A stretch of DNA of 6,327 bases, from NCBI GenBank assembly GCA_946481105.1, contig CAMLMM010000093.1, positions 1 through 6,327 on the forward strand, given 5' to 3'. Below, one piece after another: positions 1 to 6,327 of the stretch (the stretch's first letter is position 1; each line of letters opens with the position of its first letter). Both the position numbers and the translations under genes were made by a program. The DNA is from an uncultured Alphaproteobacteria bacterium. GTDB lineage: Bacteria; Pseudomonadota; Alphaproteobacteria; Micavibrionales; Micavibrionaceae. The notes under the pieces are model-generated. The model was not told where the DNA came from. It made no database searches and was given only the letters and a program-made list of their open reading frames with translations.

Positions 1-9
1 TATTAGATT

Positions 10-1434
10 ATGACCGCTCAAGCCCAGACAAAAGACACCCAAGCCGCCATCCGCGTTGAAACCGACTCATTCGGTGAAATCGACGTCCCGGCCAATCAGT
101 ATTGGGGAGCCCAGACCCAGCGCTCATTGGGCAATTTCAAAATCGGCGGTGAGCGCATGCCCGCCCCTCTCGTCCGTGCCCTCGGCATTATCAAACGCGC
201 GGCCGCCCAAACCAATATTGAACTTGGCGTTCTGGATGCCAAACTCGGCCAGGCTATCATCAGCGCCGCTGAAGAAGTTATGGACGGTTCCATGTCCACC
301 GAATTCCCGCTGGTTGTATGGCAGACCGGTTCCGGCACCCAAACCAACATGAACGCCAACGAAGTCATTTCCAACCGCGCTATTGAGATGCTGGGCGGGA
401 CAATGGGCAGTAAAAAACCCGTTCATCCGAATGACCATGTGAATATGGGTCAGTCGTCCAACGATACCTTCCCGACTGCCATGCATATTGCTGCAGGCGA
501 ACAGGTGTACCATGAACTTGTCCCTGCGCTGGAATACCTGCACGCCGCGCTGGATAAAAAAGCCAAGGAATTCGATCATATCGTCAAAATCGGCCGCACC
601 CACCTGATGGACGCCACGCCGCTGACGCTTGGGCAGGAATTTTCCGGCTACGCCAAGCAAATTGAATTCGGCATTGATCGCGTCAAGGCTACGTATCCCC
701 GCCTGATGCAGCTGGCGCAAGGCGGTACGGCGGTTGGTACCGGCATTAACTCCAAAAAAGGTTTTGCCGAAAAATTTGCAGCAAATGTGGCTAAAATCAC
801 CGCGCTGCCTTTCGTGACCGCCGAAAATAAGTTTGAGGCACTGGCCGCGCATGATGCGATGGTGGAATTGTCCGGCGTGTTGAATACCCTTGCTACCTCG
901 CTCATGAAAATTGCGAATGATATCCGCCTGCTGGGTTCCGGCCCACGCTGCGGCATCGGCGAAATTATTCTGCCGGAAAATGAGCCTGGCTCATCCATCA
1001 TGCCGGGCAAGGTGAACCCGACCCAGTGCGAGGCCATGACAATGGTGTGCGCGCAGGTGATGGGCAACCATGTATCGGTCACGATTGCGGGCAGCAACGG
1101 CCATTTTGAATTGAACGTATTCAAGCCGGTCATTATTTTCAACGTGCTGCAATCCATTCGCCTGCTGGCCGATTCCTGCCGTTCGCTGACTGATAACTGC
1201 GTTGCCGGTATCGAAGCCGATGAGCGCCGTATCAATAAACTGCTGCATGAAAGCCTGATGCTCGTGACCGCCCTCAACCCGCATATCGGATATGATAACG
1301 CCGCCAAGATCGCGAAAAAAGCGCATCACGAAGGCACCTCGCTTCAGGAAGCCGGTATTGCCCTCGGTCTGTTGACCGCCGAGCAGTTCAAGGAATGGAT
1401 CAAGCCGGAAGATATGGTCCATCCAAAGGATTAA
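10..1434 (+). CDS. fumC: Class II fumarate hydratase (fumarase C)
   Basis: This enzyme catalyses the reversible hydration of fumarate to L-malate in the TCA cycle. Class II fumarases are iron-free, cytosolic homotetramers of the fumarase/aspartase superfamily. The 474-residue protein is full length (E. coli FumC is 467). Visible landmarks are WGAQTQRS at about 32-39, the [12 protein letters not shown] active-site segment at 108-119, the HPND loop at 139-142, SSND at 149-152, RTHLMDATP at 196-204 with the catalytic-base-region His198, and the family signature [10 protein letters not shown] at 327-336 with Ser328 matching the catalytic serine (E. coli Ser318, by a constant offset of 10). The C-terminal domain runs from about 400. 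An in-frame TAG at 4-6 lies just upstream, so the ATG at 10 is the farthest possible start; only nine upstream bases are present and no Shine-Dalgarno is visible in them. Followed after 3 nt by the RHH gene, implying cotranscription. Identification is secure. Confidence 0.98.
   Translation: MTAQAQTKDTQAAIRVETDSFGEIDVPANQYWGAQTQRSLGNFKIGGERMPAPLVRALGIIKRAAAQTNIELGVLDAKLGQAIISAAEEVMDGSMSTEFPLVVWQTGSGTQTNMNANEVISNRAIEMLGGTMGSKKPVHPNDHVNMGQSSNDTFPTAMHIAAGEQVYHELVPALEYLHAALDKKAKEFDHIVKIGRTHLMDATPLTLGQEFSGYAKQIEFGIDRVKATYPRLMQLAQGGTAVGTGINSKKGFAEKFAANVAKITALPFVTAENKFEALAAHDAMVELSGVLNTLATSLMKIANDIRLLGSGPRCGIGEIILPENEPGSSIMPGKVNPTQCEAMTMVCAQVMGNHVSVTIAGSNGHFELNVFKPVIIFNVLQSIRLLADSCRSLTDNCVAGIEADERRINKLLHESLMLVTALNPHIGYDNAAKIAKKAHHEGTSLQEAGIALGLLTAEQFKEWIKPEDMVHPKD
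1425..1430 (+). promoter_or_regulatory. Ribosome binding site for the GTG-started RHH gene
   Basis: AAAGGA lies inside the last codons of fumC, 7 nt before the GTG at 1438. It supports GTG as the start of the small downstream gene, which has no ATG near its N terminus, and fits translational coupling to fumC. Confidence 0.6.
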
Positions 1435-1437
1435 GAG

Positions 1438-1662
1438 GTGGTTGACCTCTCCGCTCCTGTCGTCAAACGTTCCGTCAATATTGCCGGACATGCGACCTCT
1501 GTTTCTCTGGAGCAGCCCTTCTGGGATATCCTCAATCAAGCGGCGGCAGCACAGAAAATTTCGCTGTCCCAATTAATCGAGAACATAGACACAGCGCGCC
1601 AGACGAATTTGTCGAGCGCGCTGCGTTTATATGTTCTGCATTATCTTCAATCGGGAATTTAA
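1438..1662 (+). CDS. Ribbon-helix-helix domain protein (RHH_4-like), 74 aa
   Basis: This small protein resembles the alphaproteobacterial ribbon-helix-helix family known as RHH_4. A conserved-looking beta segment, KRSVNIAGHATSVSLE (10-25), is followed by a helix starting at PFWDIL (27-32), then SLSQLIENI (42-50), and a last amphipathic helix NLSSALRLYVLHYL (57-70). RHH proteins normally dimerise through the ribbon, which contacts DNA, so a DNA-binding regulatory role is likely; the target cannot be read from the sequence. Start is GTG, 3 nt after the fumC stop, preceded by AAAGGA; the pair is almost certainly cotranscribed. The 3' end overlaps the opposing asmA-family gene by four bases. Members of this family are usually annotated only as ribbon-helix-helix domain proteins. 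Family assignment is good from the motif pattern; function is inference. Confidence 0.85.
   Translation: MVDLSAPVVKRSVNIAGHATSVSLEQPFWDILNQAAAAQKISLSQLIENIDTARQTNLSSALRLYVLHYLQSGI
1592..1623. other. GC-rich inverted repeat near the 3' end of the RHH gene
   Basis: CAGCGCGC (1592-1599) and GCGCGCTG (1616-1623) form a perfect 8-bp stem, with an inner GAC/GTC pairing (1602-1604 with 1611-1613). It lies in coding sequence, and neither side has a proper U-tract, so it is not a canonical terminator. For asmA transcripts on the - strand it would sit 36 nt past the stop codon. A role in 3'-end formation is possible but unproven; it could also be a chance result of Ala/Arg codons. Confidence 0.35.
1659..1662. 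other. Shared TTAA: overlapping stop codons of convergent genes
   Basis: The palindrome TTAA gives TAA at 1660-1662 to the RHH gene on the + strand and TAA at 1661-1659 to the asmA-family gene on the - strand. The genes therefore overlap by four bases and share no intergenic space, so any terminator for either must lie within the other's coding region. Confidence 0.95.
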
Positions 1663-4600
1663 CGTCCGAACAATCCCTGTAAAGCCTTAACGGCTTCCTG
1701 TGCCTTTTGTTCTTTGGAGTTAGCTGGCGCTGCCTCTGGCGTTGCCGGAGCCACAGCATCACCGGCAGCAGCCCCTTCATCCGTTGTCGCTGGCGGAACT
1801 GCTTCTTTCGTCGGTTCAACCCCAAGCAGCTTGTTCAGCTCATTCCCGATCAGCTTATTGACCTTTTTCTCCAACTTGCCGCGCAGGTAATTATCAATGA
1901 CATTGCCGCCCGCCTTGGTCGGATTATCCAGCGGGCCTTTGACGGTGAAATCAAACGGCGGAATATCCGTATCCTTGATGGTCATGGTATTTTTTAGGTT
2001 GATCGTCCATTGCGGCAGATTAATATCACCCGTACTGCTCAGCGCTGCCTTTGGCCCGTCAAAATAGATTTTCGAGAAATTGGCAATTCCGTTCTCAATA
2101 ACAAACGCCGCATCAAAATCGGTAAATTCCGTCTGTCCATTACCAAATGAATCAAACAGCGTTCCGGCGCGCTCCAGAGGTTTATAACTGCCTTTGGCCG
2201 CCATGCCTAATTGGGCTGCATCAACGCCTTTCACAATTATGTTTTTACCGGATAACGAGCCTTTGCCAGCCAGAGTCTGCACCAGCGCCGATTGCGACGC
2301 CCCCGCCGCATTCAGGGTTACATCCATCTTCGTGAGAGTACCCTTTACGGTATCCGACGGGACAACCATAACGGCGCTGACAACCGACTGCGCATTCACA
2401 TCCGACGCAGAAATATCTGCATTGACGCTCAGCGGATCATTCTGCCCCGCGCCTGCCGCCACCGTACCTTGAATGGACGCCTGGCCGCCAAACATCTTGG
2501 CGCTCAGGTCATTAATTTTCAGCGTGCCCTCTTTCAGACGCGCATCCAGTCTGACATTCGTCAGAACCCATAAATTCTGGGTAATACTCCTGGCCGAAAT
2601 TTTTACATCAGCATCGAAGTCGCGCAGCGGGGACGTATCTATCGCATCACGCGACCAGCGGCCTTGCGACGATGGTGTGCCGCCGGATGCCGCTACCTGC
2701 GTGCGGGCTTTGGCTGCCGCTGATTTAGGCAGCACCACATCACCGAATGTCAGGTTACCGGTTATGCGGGGTTTCGTGGCCATATCAACAGAAACATCAC
2801 CATCCAATGTGGTCGTTCCGAGTGCGCCTTTTAACCCTGATAATTGATATACATCCTTATCCCATTGCACTTGTCCTGACAGGTTCAATGGGCCGCTGAT
2901 AGCATGTCCCCGGTCAAAATCAGGAGAGACAAGCCGGACAGCGTCAGAGAAACTTGCATGCTTCACATTAAAATTCAGACTGTTGATGACAGGGGCGCTC
3001 ATGACATCCTTGACCTGTCCTTCCCCTGTTACTGCCAGACCCTTAATATCCGCCGTGGTATTGAACCCCAGTTGTTTGAGGCTCCCTGTAAAATGCCCGT
3101 TCATTGATAACGCATTTATTTCCGCTGGAATTTCCGGTGGGGTGGCCATATAAGCCTGTGCGAGTTTTTTCACATCGCCTGTATTCCCCGACACAGCCAC
3201 GTCCATACCTGACAGATCTTGCGTATTGCCTATTTTGCCTTTCACGCTCACGGACGTATCGGCAGGCAATCCGGCTTTCAATGATGCAATGGTCAGTGTA
3301 TTTTTATCGGCACGCACATCCGCATTGATATTAGAATATGTTTTTCCACCCGTAATCAATTGCCCGATTGACGCCACAACATGCCCGGTAAATGGCAGGG
3401 AAAAGCCGTCCACGCCGGATGATTCCGATTTCGCTGGTGAAGATTTCCCTTCACCCCCGGTCGCTGCCGTGCCCAGATTTTTCTGCAGCCCATCCAGATC
3501 AAGACGCCGTGCTGATATATTCATATCCAGAACCGGTACAGCGCCACCGGTGGTCACACTCCCCTTCAGGTCGACATCATTCCCCTGCGCCTTCAGATTG
3601 GCTTGCTCAATATTGATTTTATTGCCATTGACGCTTCCTTTGCCACTCACGGTAAGGCCGGCAAGCGTACTGATTAACTGGTCGCCCCTATCTGCGCCGT
3701 TTCCTTCCGGTTTTAAGGCAAAGGACAAAACAGGCGCGGCATTACCACCTTTATTTTCAATGGCGAAACCACCGGAATATTCCAGCGCGCCGAGTTGCAG
3801 CATCATATTGTCCAGCGCGGTGCGTTCCGGCGTATAGACAAGCTTACCCGCCAGATTCAGTTTACCATCAAGACCTTTCGGTAATTCAGGGGCCGAACCT
3901 GTGAAGCTTTTTATTGTATCGGCCAGATCGCCAATCTGCACATTCACATCGCCATTGGCTTTAACGCCATCTGTCGTATCCAGGCTGCCGGAAAAATCGG
4001 CCTCCAGATCACTCTTGCTATCCTTGATGGATGCCGTCAATGGCACCTGATGCCCCTTGCCATCCGTCTGACCGGATGTGGCTTTTACGTTGAAGCTGTG
4101 GCCTGACCAGTCAAAACTTGAATCAATATCAAACGGGCCCTGCAAACTGTCAGCATCCGCATGCAGATCAAGTTTCTCAATGGTTTGCTTCGACCCGGAC
4201 GACAGGTCATCCCAAACCAATGTCCCGCCCGACACATCAATATTCTTCACCATGATATTCATCGGCTGCTCAGCGGAAGTTTCGCCTGATGCTCCCGAAG
4301 CTGTTGCACTTGAATCTTCACTCTGCAGCTTATCGGTCATCCAGGTGGCCTGACCATTCTTGCTCGTGACCAATGTCACAACAGGTTCGTCGATGGATAC
4401 TTTGCGGATATCAACCTGCTTGGACAACAGCGGCAGCAACGCGACATCGACTGAAGCCGATTTAACCGTCAGCACTTGCTGCGCGCCATTACTGACCTGC
4501 AAATCATTCACGGTGACATGCGGCATCGGCAGAAGCGACAGGCCGATATCACCTTTCCAGTCGATGGTGTACCCGGTTTTCTCCAGCGCGGCATCGACAG

Positions 4601-4823
4601 CCAGCTTTTTGTATTTGGCCTGATCGATAAATTGGGTCGCGGCAAACCCTGCTACCCCGGCAACTACAACCAGCCCAATAGCCGTGCCCGCCAGAAGCTT
4701 GACGAATTTTGGAATTTTGCGTGGCGTACGTGGCTCATCAAATCCTTCGACAAGTTTCAGGTCCGGCCCCTCCTCATTCGGGGGAGTAGAGTCAGAAAAA
4801 CGGGTCAGATGCGAATGTGCCAT
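1659..4823 (-). CDS. AsmA family protein, large inner-membrane-anchored periplasmic protein
   Basis: This 1054-residue protein belongs to the AsmA-like superfamily (AsmA, TamB, YhdP, YdbH), predicted to form long hydrophobic beta-grooves and implicated in phospholipid movement to, and integrity of, the outer membrane. A cytoplasmic N-terminal segment of about 40 residues ends in a basic patch (PRTPRKIPKF, 31-40), followed by one membrane segment at about 43-65. The N-terminal AsmA domain follows (AVDAALEKTGYTIDWKGDI, then LLPMPHVTVNDLQV at 97-110). The middle is a long run of beta-rich repeats with Ser/Gly/Ala-rich linkers (about 168-185, 452-471, 708-724). The conserved C-terminal AsmA part spans about 725-980, including TGDINLPQWTINLKNTMTI (931-949) and FDFTVKGPLDNP (957-968). 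An Ala/Pro/Glu-rich tail and a short helix (about 1036-1054) finish it. The ATG is preceded by GAAGAG at 7 nt and an in-frame TAG at 4839-4841. Family is clear; which paralogue is not. Confidence 0.92.
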   Translation of the reverse strand: MAHSHLTRFSDSTPPNEEGPDLKLVEGFDEPRTPRKIPKFVKLLAGTAIGLVVVAGVAGFAATQFIDQAKYKKLAVDAALEKTGYTIDWKGDIGLSLLPMPHVTVNDLQVSNGAQQVLTVKSASVDVALLPLLSKQVDIRKVSIDEPVVTLVTSKNGQATWMTDKLQSEDSSATASGASGETSAEQPMNIMVKNIDVSGGTLVWDDLSSGSKQTIEKLDLHADADSLQGPFDIDSSFDWSGHSFNVKATSGQTDGKGHQVPLTASIKDSKSDLEADFSGSLDTTDGVKANGDVNVQIGDLADTIKSFTGSAPELPKGLDGKLNLAGKLVYTPERTALDNMMLQLGALEYSGGFAIENKGGNAAPVLSFALKPEGNGADRGDQLISTLAGLTVSGKGSVNGNKINIEQANLKAQGNDVDLKGSVTTGGAVPVLDMNISARRLDLDGLQKNLGTAATGGEGKSSPAKSESSGVDGFSLPFTGHVVASIGQLITGGKTYSNINADVRADKNTLTIASLKAGLPADTSVSVKGKIGNTQDLSGMDVAVSGNTGDVKKLAQAYMATPPEIPAEINALSMNGHFTGSLKQLGFNTTADIKGLAVTGEGQVKDVMSAPVINSLNFNVKHASFSDAVRLVSPDFDRGHAISGPLNLSGQVQWDKDVYQLSGLKGALGTTTLDGDVSVDMATKPRITGNLTFGDVVLPKSAAAKARTQVAASGGTPSSQGRWSRDAIDTSPLRDFDADVKISARSITQNLWVLTNVRLDARLKEGTLKINDLSAKMFGGQASIQGTVAAGAGQNDPLSVNADISASDVNAQSVVSAVMVVPSDTVKGTLTKMDVTLNAAGASQSALVQTLAGKGSLSGKNIIVKGVDAAQLGMAAKGSYKPLERAGTLFDSFGNGQTEFTDFDAAFVIENGIANFSKIYFDGPKAALSSTGDINLPQWTINLKNTMTIKDTDIPPFDFTVKGPLDNPTKAGGNVIDNYLRGKLEKKVNKLIGNELNKLLGVEPTKEAVPPATTDEGAAAGDAVAPATPEAAPANSKEQKAQEAVKALQGLFGR
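1682..1708 (+). terminator. Weak candidate terminator for the fumC-RHH transcript
   Basis: AAGCC (1682-1686) pairs with GGCTT (1692-1696) around the loop TTAAC, starting 20 nt past the RHH stop. The following bases are T-rich (TCCTGTGCCTTTTG) but interrupted. The stem is only 5 bp and lies in the asmA coding region, so this is a tentative call. Confidence 0.25.
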
Positions 4824-4840
4824 AATATTTCTCTTCAGCT

Positions 4841-4877
4841 AAAAATTGGGGCCATACCTAACTTATAGATATGGCCC
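4841..4877 (-). terminator. Rho-independent terminator after phaB
   Basis: Read on the - strand, GGGCCATA (4877-4870) pairs perfectly with TATGGCCC (4856-4849) as an 8-bp stem. A further CTA/TAG pairing after one mismatch leaves a 5-nt loop. The stem is followed by CAA and then TTTTT (4845-4841). It starts 28 nt beyond the phaB stop codon. The + strand lacks a T-run after the stem, so it is directional and should end phaAB transcription before asmA. Confidence 0.85.
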
Positions 4878-4890
4878 GGCAACATGAAAA
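4862..4890 (-). promoter_or_regulatory. Candidate promoter for the asmA-family gene
   Basis: On the - strand, TTTTCA (4890-4885) stands 17 nt before TATAAG (4867-4862), a fair sigma-70-like pair. The -10 box lies in the loop of the phaB terminator. Initiation near A4855 would give a leader of about 32 nt with only one arm of the hairpin, so these transcripts would not be stopped by it. The location between terminator and gene is the main argument; the box matches are moderate. Confidence 0.4.
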
Positions 4891-4904
4891 GTCAAAAGAT
4901 GGGC

Positions 4905-5630
4905 TTACGCCGCCATATATTGTCCACCGTTGGCTGACAAGGTCGAACCGGTAATGAACGCGGCCTTTTCGGACGCCAAAAATACCACCAGATCGGCAAT
5001 TTCCTCTGGTTTGCCCATACGCGCGGCTGGAATTTGACGGATAATGCTGTCCAAAACTTCCTGCGGCATGGCCTGGGTCATATCGGTCGCGATATAACCA
5101 GGGCAAATCGCGTTCACGGTAATTCCCTTGGCTGCACTCTCCAGCGCCAGGGCACGGGTAAAGCCGAGCATCCCCGCTTTCGCGGCGGAATAATTGCATT
5201 GCCCCAGCTGCCCCTTCTGCCCGTTAATCGAACTGATATTGACGATGCGCCCGAACTGGCGTTCGCGCATCCCGGCAATCACGGCGCGGCACATGTTGAA
5301 ACAGGATGTCAGATTGGTCTCAATCACGGCATGCCAGTTATCTTCGGCCATTTTATGCAGCATACCATCTTTGGTGATGCCCGCATTATTGACGAGCACT
5401 GTGATCGGCCCCAGTTCTTTTTCAATCTGCGCAATCACATCATGACACGCGTTGAAATCAGCCACATCGGCCTTGAACACTTTGGCCCCGGTTTCATCGG
5501 CGCATTTCTGCGCGGCTTCCTCATTGCCATGATAAATCGCGGCCACGTCATAGCCTTCCGCTTTCAATGCCTTGGTAATCGACAACCCGATACCACGTGT
5601 ACCGCCCGTAACAACTGCTACTTTAGTCAT
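4905..5630 (-). CDS. phaB: Acetoacetyl-CoA reductase
   Basis: This reductase converts acetoacetyl-CoA to (R)-3-hydroxybutyryl-CoA, normally with NADPH, supplying monomer for polyhydroxybutyrate synthesis in the cytosol. It is a classical short-chain dehydrogenase of 241 residues, close to the usual 246. The nucleotide-binding TGGTRGIG is at 8-15 and NNAG at 81-84. The catalytic tetrad is Asn106, Ser134, Tyr147 and Lys151 (YSAAK), matching R. eutropha PhaB with a constant offset of 6. GQKGQLGQ (137-144), PGYIATDM (177-184) and the C-terminal ITGSTLSANGGQYM (226-239) are PhaB hallmarks that argue against FabG. The start is supported by AAGGAG 11 nt upstream and an in-frame TAA just before it. 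It lies downstream of phaA in the same direction, after a 163-nt spacer with a long inverted repeat, and is followed by a strong terminator. PhaC and other granule genes are not visible here. Confidence 0.96.
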   Translation of the reverse strand: MTKVAVVTGGTRGIGLSITKALKAEGYDVAAIYHGNEEAAQKCADETGAKVFKADVADFNACHDVIAQIEKELGPITVLVNNAGITKDGMLHKMAEDNWHAVIETNLTSCFNMCRAVIAGMRERQFGRIVNISSINGQKGQLGQCNYSAAKAGMLGFTRALALESAAKGITVNAICPGYIATDMTQAMPQEVLDSIIRQIPAARMGKPEEIADLVVFLASEKAAFITGSTLSANGGQYMAA

Positions 5631-5641
5631 TCCTATTTTAA

Positions 5642-5647
5642 CTCCTT
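5642..5647 (-). promoter_or_regulatory. phaB: phaB ribosome binding site with long spacing
   Basis: AAGGAG on the - strand is a strong Shine-Dalgarno core, but it stands 11 nt before the ATG, longer than the usual 5-9. An AGGA directly abutting the ATG is too close to serve. Confidence 0.65.
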
Positions 5648-5688
5648 ACATATTTTTTATCTTCACTACGCAATTGAAGTATTTTGTG

Positions 5689-5776
5689 GCGAAAACGTCT
5701 GCTTTTTGAGAACCGTATCGCAGCGTACATTTGGGTACGTGAGAAACGGAAGCGGAGAAAAGCAGCGTTTGCAGAC
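5689..5776. repeat. Long imperfect inverted repeat in the phaA-phaB spacer
   Basis: The outer arms are AAACG-T-CTGCTTTT (5693-5706) and AAAAGCAGCGTTT (5758-5770): 13 base pairs with a single bulged T. GC/GC pairing can extend the base (5689-5690 with 5771-5772). Inside are CCGT/ACGG (5713-5716 with 5746-5749) and a terminal CGTAC/GTACG hairpin (5724-5728 with 5735-5739). TGAGAA also occurs directly repeated at 5707-5712 and 5740-5745. GTCTGC (5697-5702) can alternatively pair with GCAGAC (5771-5776). There is no T-run after the stem on the - strand, so it is not a standard terminator. Form and position suit an extragenic palindromic repeat or an mRNA processing/stability structure; copy number elsewhere is unknown. 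Confidence 0.7.
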
Positions 5777-5793
5777 CAAAAGACAAAAATTGC

Positions 5794-6327
<534 letters not shown>

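Noticed and set aside
124..852. Long open frame of 242 codons on the - strand inside fumC
   Set aside because: It lies entirely antisense to a clear fumC with intact motifs, has no recognisable domain, and is rich in residues expected from reverse-reading this codon usage.
991..1572. 193-codon - strand frame across the fumC-RHH junction
   Set aside because: Antisense to two supported genes, with no family resemblance and no convincing start region; treated as a shadow.
3226..3837. 203-codon + strand frame inside the asmA-family gene
   Set aside because: Low-complexity Pro/Ser/Leu-rich translation expected from the complement of Gly/Ala/Lys-rich beta-repeat coding sequence; no motif.
4890..4895. 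TTGACT as the -35 box of the asmA promoter
   Set aside because: It is a good -35 match, but stands 22 nt from TATAAG, too far; TTTTCA at 17 nt was preferred.
5656..5674. Separate phaB promoter in the AT-rich part of the spacer
   Set aside because: TTGCGT on the - strand followed by AT-rich DNA gives no -10 box at acceptable spacing; the AT richness alone is not enough.
5654..5679. CTTCA/TGAAG hairpin next to a T-run as a terminator between phaA and phaB
   Set aside because: The T-run (5654-5659) reads as A on the transcribed strand and lies on the wrong side for + strand termination; the stem is only 5 bp with a 9-nt loop.

Overview
The window reads as chromosomal housekeeping DNA from a moderate-GC bacterium, most likely an alphaproteobacterium. 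The pointers are a class II fumarase followed 3 nt later by a small ribbon-helix-helix protein of the kind (RHH_4-like) typical of alphaproteobacteria, PhaA/PhaB proteins of the alpha/betaproteobacterial polyhydroxybutyrate type, and a large AsmA-family envelope protein, which implies a Gram-negative cell. I cannot fix the genus from the sequence.

Layout. On the + strand, fumC (10-1434) and the RHH gene (1438-1662) form a tight two-gene unit. On the - strand, reading from the right edge leftward, come the 3' part of phaA (5794-6327, cut by the window edge), a 163-nt spacer holding a long imperfect inverted repeat, phaB (4905-5630), a strong Rho-independent terminator (4841-4877), and the asmA-family gene (1659-4823). 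The RHH gene and asmA converge and overlap by four bases: one TTAA supplies both stop codons. All three - strand genes run the same way, but the terminator separates phaAB from asmA.

How the genes work together. PhaA condenses two acetyl-CoA to acetoacetyl-CoA and PhaB reduces it to (R)-3-hydroxybutyryl-CoA, the monomer for PHB storage granules; the synthase PhaC is not in view. FumC is a TCA-cycle enzyme, so both units touch acetyl-CoA/TCA carbon flow, though the sequence does not show shared control. The AsmA-like protein is an inner-membrane-anchored periplasmic protein whose family is linked to phospholipid transport and outer-membrane integrity.

I do not see a new multi-gene system. The best leads are non-coding: the phaA-phaB palindrome, a possible asmA promoter lying inside the phaB terminator loop, and the arrangement of the convergent gene ends. 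No stretch longer than 300 bases lacks a gene; no tRNA, rRNA, CRISPR, insertion sequence or prophage gene was recognised.
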